From an uncultured Clostridia bacterium (GTDB lineage: Bacteria > Bacillota > Clostridia > Oscillospirales > Ruminococcaceae): a stretch of 60,012 nucleotides of DNA. Positions 57,901 through 60,012 of the stretch are shown here, in pieces. How positions within the stretch are numbered: position 1 is the stretch's first letter; each line of letters starts with the position of its first letter. The stretch lies in the NCBI GenBank assembly GCA_947627985.1, contig CANQYD010000009.1, forward strand, positions 1-60,012, read 5' to 3'. A program made the position numbers and the translations under genes. Below the pieces are notes generated by a model, which saw only the letters and a program-made list of their open reading frames with translations, had not been told where the DNA came from and did no database searches.

Positions 57901-59502
57901 GTTTATCTTTGTTACCGTCGAGGGAATGGTTAGCTCGGAAATGGAGGAGCAGCCGTTGAAGGAATCCGTTTCGATGGTCTTGAGATTAACGAATTTTTCA
58001 AGATCGACAGACCTTAGCGACGAACAGCCGTCAAATGCTCCGTAGGCGGTTTTGTCCGAGAGGACGTCTTTTTTGAACTCTATTGTTTCAAGGGAAGAGC
58101 AGCCTTCAAGATGTACTCCGCCGGACGTTTCAAGGTCTGAATCAAATATCAGATGCTTTACGGGCGATTTCTCTTCATCGAAGTATTCAAGCTCATAGAG
58201 AGGAGAGAGGTCGAGGCTTTCTATGGCTGTTCCGTTGGTAGTATTTGCTAATGCTTTTATATTGGGGTTCGGTGCAAAAATCAGCTCCCTGAGCGAGGAA
58301 CAGCCGCTGCATAAGCTGTCTACATTTTTATATGTGGTTGCCGAATCCATTATAGATGAGAAATTTGACGGAATATAGAGAGTTTCGAGAGAGATGCAGT
58401 CACTGAACATGTGGCTGCTGGTTTTATCGAAATAAATATAAACAGTATCTGCCTTGAGATTTTCAAGGTTGATGTTCTTTAATCCTTTCATCTTGTAAAA
58501 CTTCGGAGCATTAGTGAGGACGGTATTCTCCTCAAAATAAACAGTTTCAAGATTGTCCGAATTACTAAATGCATTTTCGCTGAAGCTGCTTACCTTTGAC
58601 GGAATCGTCAGAGTCTTTATAGCGGTATTGCCGCAAAAGCTGTCACCGATGGTTTCAAGAGATATAAGATTTTCAATATCAACGGAAGTCAAGGCAGGAC
58701 AATTTGCAAAACAGTTTTGCGGCAGCTCTGTTATGTAAGGGTTGACGCCCTGAAAATCTACGGCGATAAGTCCCGGGAAATTGTAAAACGCCGAAATTCC
58801 GAGCTCCCGCACGCTGTCGTTTACAACGATTACGTTCACGGAACCCGCATAATTTATGCCGTCGATTTTGAGCATGCTTTTGAGCTCGGAATTGGTCGGT
58901 ACCCTCGTGCCGTTGAATGTCAGAGTATACCCGCCGCTGCCGTTCAGTGAGAGAATGAAGTCGCAGCCGTCGGGGCTTGACTCCTCATGGACGACCGACA
59001 TTGTCATTATCCCGAACTGCTCCGGGGCATAGCAAAGCTCAGTGTGCATATGCTCCTCTACTCCGCAGATGAGCTCGCCGAGCGGGTTGTAGCACGCCTC
59101 GCCGTGGGTGTGCTCCGGCATGCCGCAGAAATATATGTCTTCGGCGGGCTCGGTGATTTCGGTGAAATTCTTGCCAAGTTCGGGCAGAGCCGCGTCGGTT
59201 TCGGTAACTGTCCCAGCAGGCGCTTCGGTTGCGGGGAGAGAGTCAGCCGAAAGCTCGGAAGAAGGCAGCGTGGCAGCGCCGTCATCATCTTCCGAAACCG
59301 CCGTCACGGCAGGTTCAGAGGTCTCGGGCATGGCAGAACCCTCCGTCACTGACGTCGTTTCCGCGACATCTTCGGGAGCCGCAGTCACTTCGCCCGGCTC
59401 GTCAACATCCGCCGAAAAAGCGGTTATCGCCGACGAATCCGCCACTGCTGACAGGGTCATGACGACAGCCAGAAGCATTGATATAACTCTTGTGAATTTC
59501 AT
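42922..59502 (-). CDS. Giant multi-domain surface adhesin (about 5,526 residues)
   Basis: One uninterrupted frame of 16.6 kb. In order (residues counted from an upstream Met at 59511): signal peptide to about 33, Thr/Glu/Pro-rich segment to 124, two Cys/His modules (128-161), BspA-type leucine-rich repeats (about 205-740), a long region of beta-sandwich-like domains that I only partly recognise (about 780-2620), a SpaA domain (about 2776-2870), eight DUF5979-like repeats (2887-3910), a DUF11-like domain, a ninth DUF5979-like repeat (4048), six FctA/Spy0128-like pilin domains (4174-4970), two near-identical DUF11-like domains (4972-5250), two more DUF5979-like repeats and a C-terminal helix with the tail ERKRR. 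Many domains keep the Lys and Glu needed for internal isopeptide bonds, so the chain should form a stiff stalk exposing the N-terminal repeats. GAGAGG nine bases upstream selects the ATG at 59502. No LPXTG or sortase gene is visible. Confidence 0.93.
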   Translation of the reverse strand: MKFTRVISMLLAVVMTLSAVADSSAITAFSADVDEPGEVTAAPEDVAETTSVTEGSAMPETSEPAVTAVSEDDDGAATLPSSELSADSLPATEAPAGTVTETDAALPELGKNFTEITEPAEDIYFCGMPEHTHGEACYNPLGELICGVEEHMHTELCYAPEQFGIMTMSVVHEESSPDGCDFILSLNGSGGYTLTFNGTRVPTNSELKSMLKIDGINYAGSVNVIVVNDSVRELGISAFYNFPGLIAVDFQGVNPYITELPQNCFANCPALTSVDIENLISLETIGDSFCGNTAIKTLTIPSKVSSFSENAFSNSDNLETVYFEENTVLTNAPKFYKMKGLKNINLENLKADTVYIYFDKTSSHMFSDCISLETLYIPSNFSSIMDSATTYKNVDSLCSGCSSLRELIFAPNPNIKALANTTNGTAIESLDLSPLYELEYFDEEKSPVKHLIFDSDLETSGGVHLEGCSSLETIEFKKDVLSDKTAYGAFDGCSSLRSVDLEKFVNLKTIETDSFNGCSSISELTIPSTVTKINSNAFGNMTSLRNLTLKANIAECSKNIFNNVNGMTLTVADTVTTLNRDFLIAANGHTSDIIFPANAVLTLPAGDPVGGIFGDGTGEQIYYTDGAGNLYLLENGGLSLVHAVKSLAEITVPENVGGLPVTSVASYAFEEGAAQSVTFENPGNVSLSDFAFTGAHQLASVNGKTEAGAIKALFANSSAIPDAAFLETNITFADRKNPADDLTESAESNSTEAKYGTNVNGIKASTDKTDLLTGETGSVTINASNYEWERYRIYVMADDPRWFTAPKLTATDKEQYTIEGPTQVPGENIWYFDFIPVRDGSTINTAITVTTKNYPTPSGTSAYVWGAALSKDNPGDAAVYYPNRDVNVYGDGVYVSPEYIKFVWTTEHKEFTLSKERLKNDVAYPLGFQKSSTDGLIALKPVAYKLGLISSTGSSVGSETEYGADYVKTVEFKDTFKLPEGLKWRDNIAADSVTKNVTGNSASVYAKIDGKEYLVAQVSGFGGVAGNITDIRLEKTGNELSVVWDVENSSLSGTPSEISINSSSAMISFGGDIIIQDTAVPAPAEGYAVKNHIDSTVNFTHGDRSELHADSAEDRVKAGEGELKMSKTLVGGKPTRMNEPVTYNIRIWNESAYDAGMWNIWDWLTDENSYLEPEEIERLFFEEDYGKYLEITVTDAYFLNSGETIPTEQFTAVDGETVGTPSYLDSTVNTLDDYTVYDKDAVDPVTGQTKNTEKRYKRFNGTKKTVTYTFDTENKQIKLSYDGITKKIGVGGDYTTVAEAMKDLKMYVGNSTKYMLKWYTLDKGIIYAPGDEVNIRVNARIKDSFMMLDGKVVEGGNSEMDVDHHYRAGWNSEATHEWATNIWYGQSGQDFKAENIAALKDKEEHDKVYQPVEAFYIKNDLDIIKDAIIDGTEYGTQDGGNERITEKLRLDMDMDYVLRLKHWGTGTYDTLPVVDHMNGLQVVLAPADLNKGAEWIPHTSLHYVDGRAYYALNLNGVSGRYIYKGVQFDKYYADRIEVAETKEGDVRTGFDTLLYFYFVDTLPLEYEQVIQYKITTNREICLGKDAGSLEKWSLNNAVWVNDVPGRRITENLIHDGTLLKFEKKISLERGGVPALDKVADSSAITEEKNTVLYRMHLYNNSRTETVNLSGSQIYDLLPQTYGQFTWSTDNVSLEWVEDSPNLEITYGGDEVEIKDGKMYVNDVLNEPWHITSSGTSADIRYKIEFENDLHFRFAPQQSIYFYVTLTFPTGEDWDKYHSDVTGGDGEDKAVENSLFVYGMEDRVEHTLVNPGKALLQKGVYEIGTYNVANPADRTFYDYYIGHDRTHYSYNTEGTLEQQKIQLNTVTYYIFIENTGEGKLYLTDVYDVLPEGFEFLSLRGSAGRKWSAEAWYMSHFPGYSVGGLGTPNSTISASEGGLDYLVAWATEDTEYQKKDYSKFRNATIKATTNGNTVTFSFSSPSTGTHAKDMDHDDNGVYLNEGEYTQIVFTAVTGSKEDLANAAYAENSAFMEYYVPGLSDANVEVDTESGVTVSTRNNLSANDGDRKLWSKEEAESTGVTDLKTHNDDPVFLASSVNVIPGEIIPGIQKTLNEGEAATREYNDDTDSIKWKLTLFNDGDAAMPFDFEDAIQYPLRFKGKMTYELYAGSRGIYTDNKDDINGRLLNATADKNKGKDYLFDFTEWGSDNSEGEFAIIKTHSTSSEINEYKLYVNGSLYKKAGADWTQVSSHCVKLNLATVFNDAKSETASYFGQSTFTYFVPVYLAKNADGDLTLRVEFSKACIDENGSRPMPYSLAIPAGGHVDMTVLSEMQKGLDTKAASGIFYNTARVLPVDGFDAGYVTHGSDFDREGVKGVESSATVNVHTGFPTSSYQEIFEKGNEEHNSGISTDPQNNKIFLNNKDSVFTYRLIFDNLNPDEGKVLNELVLVDPLPYIRDTLALSSSSERHSEFPVNFADTLGIKVYYYDVDEKGAEVSGSRHDIPNSSYTVEYSTSYDRDELDNDGLHGTDTYDRWDDKFDPESDRSIRIIINGTDAKTYLNTGEENHTRRIIVEFDAVVNPTAAPGQIAWNNFGYRYKYTDSSGGGTGGTEHELTSQPSIVGIQFPSAPTIEKVVTDDSDKPYELSEEKTFKFIIYKNNDRVNITDFTESGIHDALVGEGITDVTVATVTVGKGKSSGTYLLENAMVAEWNDDKYEAGADEFTWETNLSNIKDYHVVEIADDPDTAFAGFGNADDAQFDFIYNQEADVTIKAVNSVKTWQAAIVKTDADTGAGLSGAEFEIYTLRESKDGEPVTYDGKSLYLYDTVTTNADGTVTITGLTEGEYYIKEITAPKGYKIDNIGFVKISRGADGVVVTAKFADTKQPEPSKLGNLEILKTMNVSPSEAFDFTITLKFPSKGVDTVEKDGTVYIAKQYDESESFKKDPLTVSWKVETDSAFNTFASLPKIRNIRAPRLLSGDSGTITDIKPGDTWKETVKLKVGYKISFTDLPDGTIYTVKENLSANQQKNIKPKDESKTGAISVNSKKTLKVDYENVMISQVSFKKTISPAEGDNPEKTFDFIVTIKDNSGKELSGEYPYTVKTGGADITGKVRSGGVISGIKHGYTVTINELPIGAQVYIGEFKPADGYIDITVGNDKLTEYPASGGTYYGRTVNVTEDGASLEFVNTVPEGKLKIEKKVRGAESFENAVFRFRIELKNSAGTPVSGTFDTAKSEKVTFDKKGIGYVNIKPGESVTVSGLPVGASYTVAEQGGTVNGAEINSLTYGSFAENGTGKITADGDSPATATVTNFISPEFSLTKRAVGASLSDESFDVTVTIQKLPKWVKGSVTAVARVYTSGEIQSGPSINLNAAVGETFTKTLRSGDKLVIYGLPTGTELSVKEKDGDYVGILVSHGGTAEYISGDKVLGEYELYNYPTGKLTLSKKVEGITDDAAGDFEFKITFTPPTNPDSGNADVDAYLKALTNIAETVSVDIDKKNVTAEGNVLTVKVKAGGSVTVSGLPAGTGYEITEDTTDYDVTFGEAPGAEKGTVSGGAAVEVTATNTLKTGKLTVAKVIDGDGRDETDQFEFTVVFSSPEGVTLANEYDVTVPANIVTWGHNTSGALTATFKLRGGENATFTGLPYGTSYTVAENGVDASGYINGYKSEISGSTGTVSTGSSSVTAANTRGVGSLKISKKILNPYDGDPAAFSVKLTLTDADGERITKPLTYTGSGGQISSEADGTYLLNIAPNEAVTISGIPNGAVYKIEEINAGNYEPKYENPSGNIIENLEAEATVANTRKTGTLEISKKVEPAASANATDLFTFKLSFKIGTKNLEGDYNYAVEKSGSSKQNMSVILKDGEGRIQLHADEKAVFELPFGTEYTVTEEDFDNYSQSCPSSTGTVEAGQTSTVAYTNTVLKPDYAISKVLGAGDTGKLIFVKPGESVTYTVTVTGTGDEGSVSENISFEDKIPTWLNADKTEITPADKGVTENKDETETGFVKYSWTIPRLKSGETVKVKITATVDKNIAESKVWKNAVTTPGKPDEPSDEIESDPGKLSVTKKYVDLLGKTVDDKTEFKFTLKLTLPEESKATLRGSYPYKVGNEEREMTADNSGTYTFTLSPGETAEITNLPTGADYVITENIPTGAKYEKGKVTGDSGKIGVNAKAAQFENIYTPEPVKDEIGFTKNLTGDPELRDGNYTFSFKAELTDATKAAAVEYDKTAEVSFTTKLGETSVTKDGKFGFTFKAAGTYEFRISEDTSANLPAVHYGSNSYTVKFAVEDNNGALETVGDPEIKKSGNESVQKIVFDNTFDPKVASVILNAKKTLSGPIPKDKTYDFTFTVTQTKAAGRNIPEENRKSGSVSVTGLGASKTGDSITVLNEKYVEEGEYVYEIREIPGNGDHIKYDGSVYTVTVTVTAASDGTLEDEVAITKDGKAFTENMPEFENKYVPTPVKASAKASKTVEGRDWKAADNGVYGFILKPADPDIQDKNGKKGILPTGVDKLTAKAVTNSGGTGGDVNFEDIGFTEPGNYYYSLYEDGIPENIHGISKDQNSIAVIFIVTDDEGALRASVKYGDKNSAGFVNKFTPGTAIIGGNKAISGRAWTSSDSGKYEFTLTPKNGAPMPAASNAEPVIAKAVTASDGKSGMFTFPAISYEKAGTYEYEIKETGGAADRLSPDKNAAKVRVVVDEALHAEVTYSYANGVYSEDKPTFTNVYTPEPVEAKIEALKTISGGRKWDDKIDSGRYEFTLTPDSKDFPMPEGSVDGVYTVKAGDGGKIAFPKMSFGKTGKFGYTVAEKKYDANGVKSTSATHKATVDVTDDNNDGVLEISVEYVGEPVFENVYTPVGTEYAVTVGKKLYKDGEEIPLTGYDFSFTMTEADNPGGGMILPENKTAKASEPLRTARFGNIAFTKAGSYSVTVKEDDNGGKVIYDQRTLTVRFDVVEDPAKGELSVTSVYEFDDTTDDPTFENELAPSVPHVTIDKTQQVSGGDITKEKLEVKPGDEVTYYLTVTSDGETTSRDVVITDKIPDGLSLIADSISDGGSLGSDGVTITWKIGDLDVGKSTTVHFTVTVPQVSEHTEWINGASTHYSNNPDNPDEPGEPEKDIPSNEVEIEEFVPHISIEKEQSVGEGSRTKEKLEVKPGDEVTYYLTVTSDGEEDSVAVDVTVKDEIPAGLELVEDSISDGGTMADGIITWQLGDMAKGASKTVSFKVTVPEAGKSWKNMATASHRPPEDPDNPEDTPSNEVEIEKKFGSLTLRKTVGGNAGDTVGDFEFRIDLTGPDGKPLAESYRYSGSISGELKSGDTVAIGHGETVTIEDIPTGTRYRITETDSRGHTVKSSGDVGEIAADYESLADFVNVRNVYQPGVPDGRLTVWKTVGDGGDKAREFSFTVRFFDARGREISGSFSYSGSHSGSIPNGGSVLLKDGESVTICGIPAGTSYTVSETPTEDYISMPTGDSGTVSAGGEEVASFVNLPVETVDHPFEPARTDELFDDVDVSGGQNGFSAVFIPILTLISAAALTVLLERKRR
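42925..43005 (-). other. C-terminal membrane anchor of the giant protein
   Basis: The last 30 residues are a G-G-Q-N-G stretch, a hydrophobic helix (FSAVFIPILTLISAAALTVL) and the basic tail ERKRR. This is the layout of a sortase signal, but the residues before the helix (EPARTDELFDDVDVSGGQNG) contain no LPXTG-like pentapeptide. Confidence 0.8.
43090..43765 (-). other. Two C-terminal DUF5979-like repeats of the giant protein
   Basis: Repeats starting GSLTLRKTVGG and GRLTVWKTVGD, each with a first-strand Lys, an F-x-F-x-V/I strand and the ending G-x-x-V-T-I-x-x-I-P-x-G-T-x-Y that recurs through the protein. Confidence 0.7.
43770..44595 (-). other. Pair of near-identical DUF11-like domains in the giant protein
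   Basis: Both copies share KEKLEVKPGDEVTYYLTVTS and a D-x-I-P-x-G-L-x-L segment followed by DSISDGG. The DNA is also nearly the same (about 44060-44118 against 44474-44540), so the duplication is recent. Confidence 0.75.
44600..46990 (-). other. Six FctA/Spy0128-like pilin domains of the giant protein
   Basis: Repeats begin near 46990, 46580, 46175, 45755, 45365 and 44990. Each has an early K (e.g. ASKTVEGRDW, GNKAISGRAW), a [Y/F]-x-F-x-L/F-T strand, and ends with a glutamate strand such as YEFRISED, YVYEIREI, YYYSLYED, YEYEIKET, FGYTVAEK or YSVTVKED. The Lys and Glu are those of the isopeptide-forming pilin fold. Confidence 0.75.
47370..47772 (-). other. DUF11-like domain of the giant protein
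   Basis: Starts YAISKVLGAGDTGKLIFVKP and has V-K-P-G-E-S-V-T-Y-T-V-T-V then FEDKIPTWL, the standard DUF11 pattern. It separates the long DUF5979-like block from the ninth DUF5979-like repeat (about 47000-47370). Confidence 0.65.
47775..50865 (-). other. Block of eight DUF5979-like repeats in the giant protein
   Basis: Repeat starts: GNLEILKTM, ISQVSFKKT, GKLKIEKKV, EFSLTKRAV, GKLTLSKKV, GKLTVAKVI, GSLKISKKI and GTLEISKKV, spaced about 115-165 residues. Each ends with a variant of V-T-I-x-G-L-P-x-G-T-x-Y-x-V-x-E. Sequences have diverged, so the block is old compared with the DUF11 pair. Confidence 0.7.
50890..51190 (-). other. SpaA-type (prealbumin-like) domain of the giant protein
   Basis: AAIVKTDADTGAGLSGAEFE at the start and TGLTEGEYYIKEITAPKGY at the end are the standard SpaA motif, with isopeptide Lys in I-V-K-T-D and catalytic Glu in K-E-I-T-A-P-K-G-Y. 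Confidence 0.9.
57300..58900 (-). other. BspA-type leucine-rich repeats of the giant protein
   Basis: About 20 repeats of the L-x-x-I-x-I-P-x-x-V-x-x-I-x-x-x-A-F-x-x-C-x-x-L kind, e.g. LTIPSKVSSFSENAFSNSDN and LTIPSTVTKINSNAFGNMTS. This LRR_5 type is common in surface proteins of gut and oral bacteria that bind host or bacterial partners. Confidence 0.9.
59029..59130 (-). other. Two Cys/His modules of the giant protein
   Basis: C-G-M-P-E-H-T-H-G-E-A-C-Y and C-G-V-E-E-H-M-H-T-E-L-C-Y, exactly 20 residues apart. The C-x4-H-x-H-x3-C arrangement could bind metal or form disulfides. The same module is seen near the N-terminus of other very large Firmicutes surface proteins. Confidence 0.8.
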
Positions 59503-59805
59503 CAATATCATCCTCTCAAATTATTTCGCAGGATTTGTTGCAATAACGTGTACATTTTTGCAGACCAAAATTTGGTGAAATTTTTCAGCAAAACAGCCAA
59601 AAACTCGCGCGTTGAATATTGACTTTTTTACATAAATGTGATAATATAACTATAAATGCTTTGACAGTATTTGATGCAAAAAAGTACACATTGTTGTAAA
59701 AACAAATGACTAATTATGTAATAAATTCAAAATTAAGGCATGTGCGGTTTGCAAGCATGCTTTAGAAATGATGATATGATGCACAGTATTAAAAAGATGT
59801 CGTGA

Positions 59806-59858
59806 TCCCCAAAGAAATCCGCAGGACGATGCGGATTCGGGAGAGAGACCCTTATTGA
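59806..59858 (+). pseudogene. Relic of an AbrB/SpoVT-type DNA-binding domain
   Basis: The plus strand reads DVVIPKEIRRTMRIRERDPY and then a stop. V-I-P-K-E-I-R-R-T-x-R-I-R-E-x-D-P is the hallmark of the SpoVT/AbrB swapped-hairpin DNA-binding domain. There is a stop codon directly before the lysine preceding this stretch and none of the rest of the protein is present, so only about 17 codons remain of a gene normally about 180 long. Confidence 0.6.
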
Positions 59859-59944
59859 CAACATTGACATCGCGGCAGAGGGTGTGCGGAGCAGTGATCG
59901 GGATTGCAGAGAGAACAAAAGATACATAAATTTGCAATAACCAT

Positions 59945-59989
59945 CCCCCGGCAGAGCCGGGGGTATTTCAATAATCGCCCCATAGGGGC
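59945..59989. repeat. Paired hairpins at the right edge
   Basis: CCCCCGGC-aga-GCCGGGGG (59945-59963) followed by GCCCC-ata-GGGGC (59977-59989). The first is followed by a T-rich stretch. They may be a terminator of a gene beyond the edge, or the end of an insertion element that extends past the window. Confidence 0.5.
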
Positions 59990-60012
59990 TCAGATTACAA
60001 GCCACGCCTTGA

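Larger units (their letters stand above)
59512..60012. other. Upstream region of the giant gene and window end
   Basis: The first 200 bases upstream of the gene are AT-rich. On the minus strand TTGCAT and TTTATA 17 bases apart (around 59660-59690) are a possible promoter. Further right there is a relic of an AbrB/SpoVT-type coding sequence (59806-59858) and two hairpins at 59945-59989. No intact gene is seen. Confidence 0.5.

Noticed and set aside
59940-60012. Hairpins at the right edge as the end of an IS200/IS605-type element.
   Set aside because: No transposase or TnpB coding sequence is visible in the window, so only the hairpins are reported.

Overview
The window looks like chromosomal DNA from a gut-type anaerobic Clostridia bacterium, probably Oscillospiraceae/Ruminococcaceae. 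This is an inference from gene content: Gram-positive ribosome binding sites (AGGAGG), sigma-A promoters with 17-bp spacers, an OppA-type oligosaccharide importer, a low-affinity-free Pst system with PhoB/PhoR, Clostridia-type integrative-element relics and an enormous multi-domain surface protein. Base composition is uneven. Metabolic genes are GC-rich. The stretches around 18.5-20.3, 22.7-28 and 30.9-32.4 kb are AT-rich and hold broken genes, which points to acquired DNA.

Left part (1-18.4 kb). The window opens with the first codons of a leftward gene, probably an NrdG-type activase. A structured non-coding kilobase and an EamA-type transporter follow. A leftward six-gene operon then encodes a lipoprotein solute-binding protein, two permeases, two ATPases and a GH3 beta-glucosidase. 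It reads as import and cytoplasmic hydrolysis of a beta-linked oligosaccharide, with a palindromic operator at its start. Next is the rightward pstSCAB-phoU cluster, preceded by 11-bp-spaced Pho-box-like hexamers, then a separately promoted phoB-phoR pair.

Middle (18.4-32.7 kb). This is an accessory region: a polysaccharide flippase with a wrecked glycosyltransferase behind it, a frameshifted Cys-rich mini-protein, a RelB/YafQ toxin-antitoxin pair, and the remains of an integrative element (DUF6017-type initiator, a serine recombinase cut after about 87 residues, a TnpW-like protein). It continues with a GNAT acetyltransferase, an XRE regulator, a two-component system whose regulator and upstream HTH gene both carry frameshifts, a secreted protein, a MATE exporter, a second toxin-antitoxin pair and gene debris.

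Right part (32.7-60 kb). A uronic-acid/glycosaminoglycan utilisation locus contains a GPH-type symporter, a heparinase II/III-like lyase, a GH88 unsaturated glucuronyl hydrolase, a KduD/DhuD-like dehydrogenase, a DhuI-like RpiB-family isomerase and a GH2 glycosidase. None of the enzymes has a visible signal peptide, so oligosaccharides are probably imported and cleaved inside the cell. Two regulators follow. A single 5,526-residue surface protein then fills 16.6 kb: paired Cys/His modules, BspA-type leucine-rich repeats, SpaA, DUF5979-like, DUF11-like and FctA-like pilin domains, and a C-terminal membrane anchor without a visible LPXTG.

Non-coding structure is the most unusual aspect. One family is a roughly 120-bp repeat with two hairpins that show compensatory base changes; its three longer copies each sit 16-18 bp upstream of the -35 box of an otherwise unrelated gene. 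A second family consists of arrays of GC-rich triloop hairpins enclosed by a GGGCGAAGCCC/GGGCTTCGCCC outer stem, able to fold as a four-way junction, with four copies. No tRNA, rRNA or CRISPR array was recognised.
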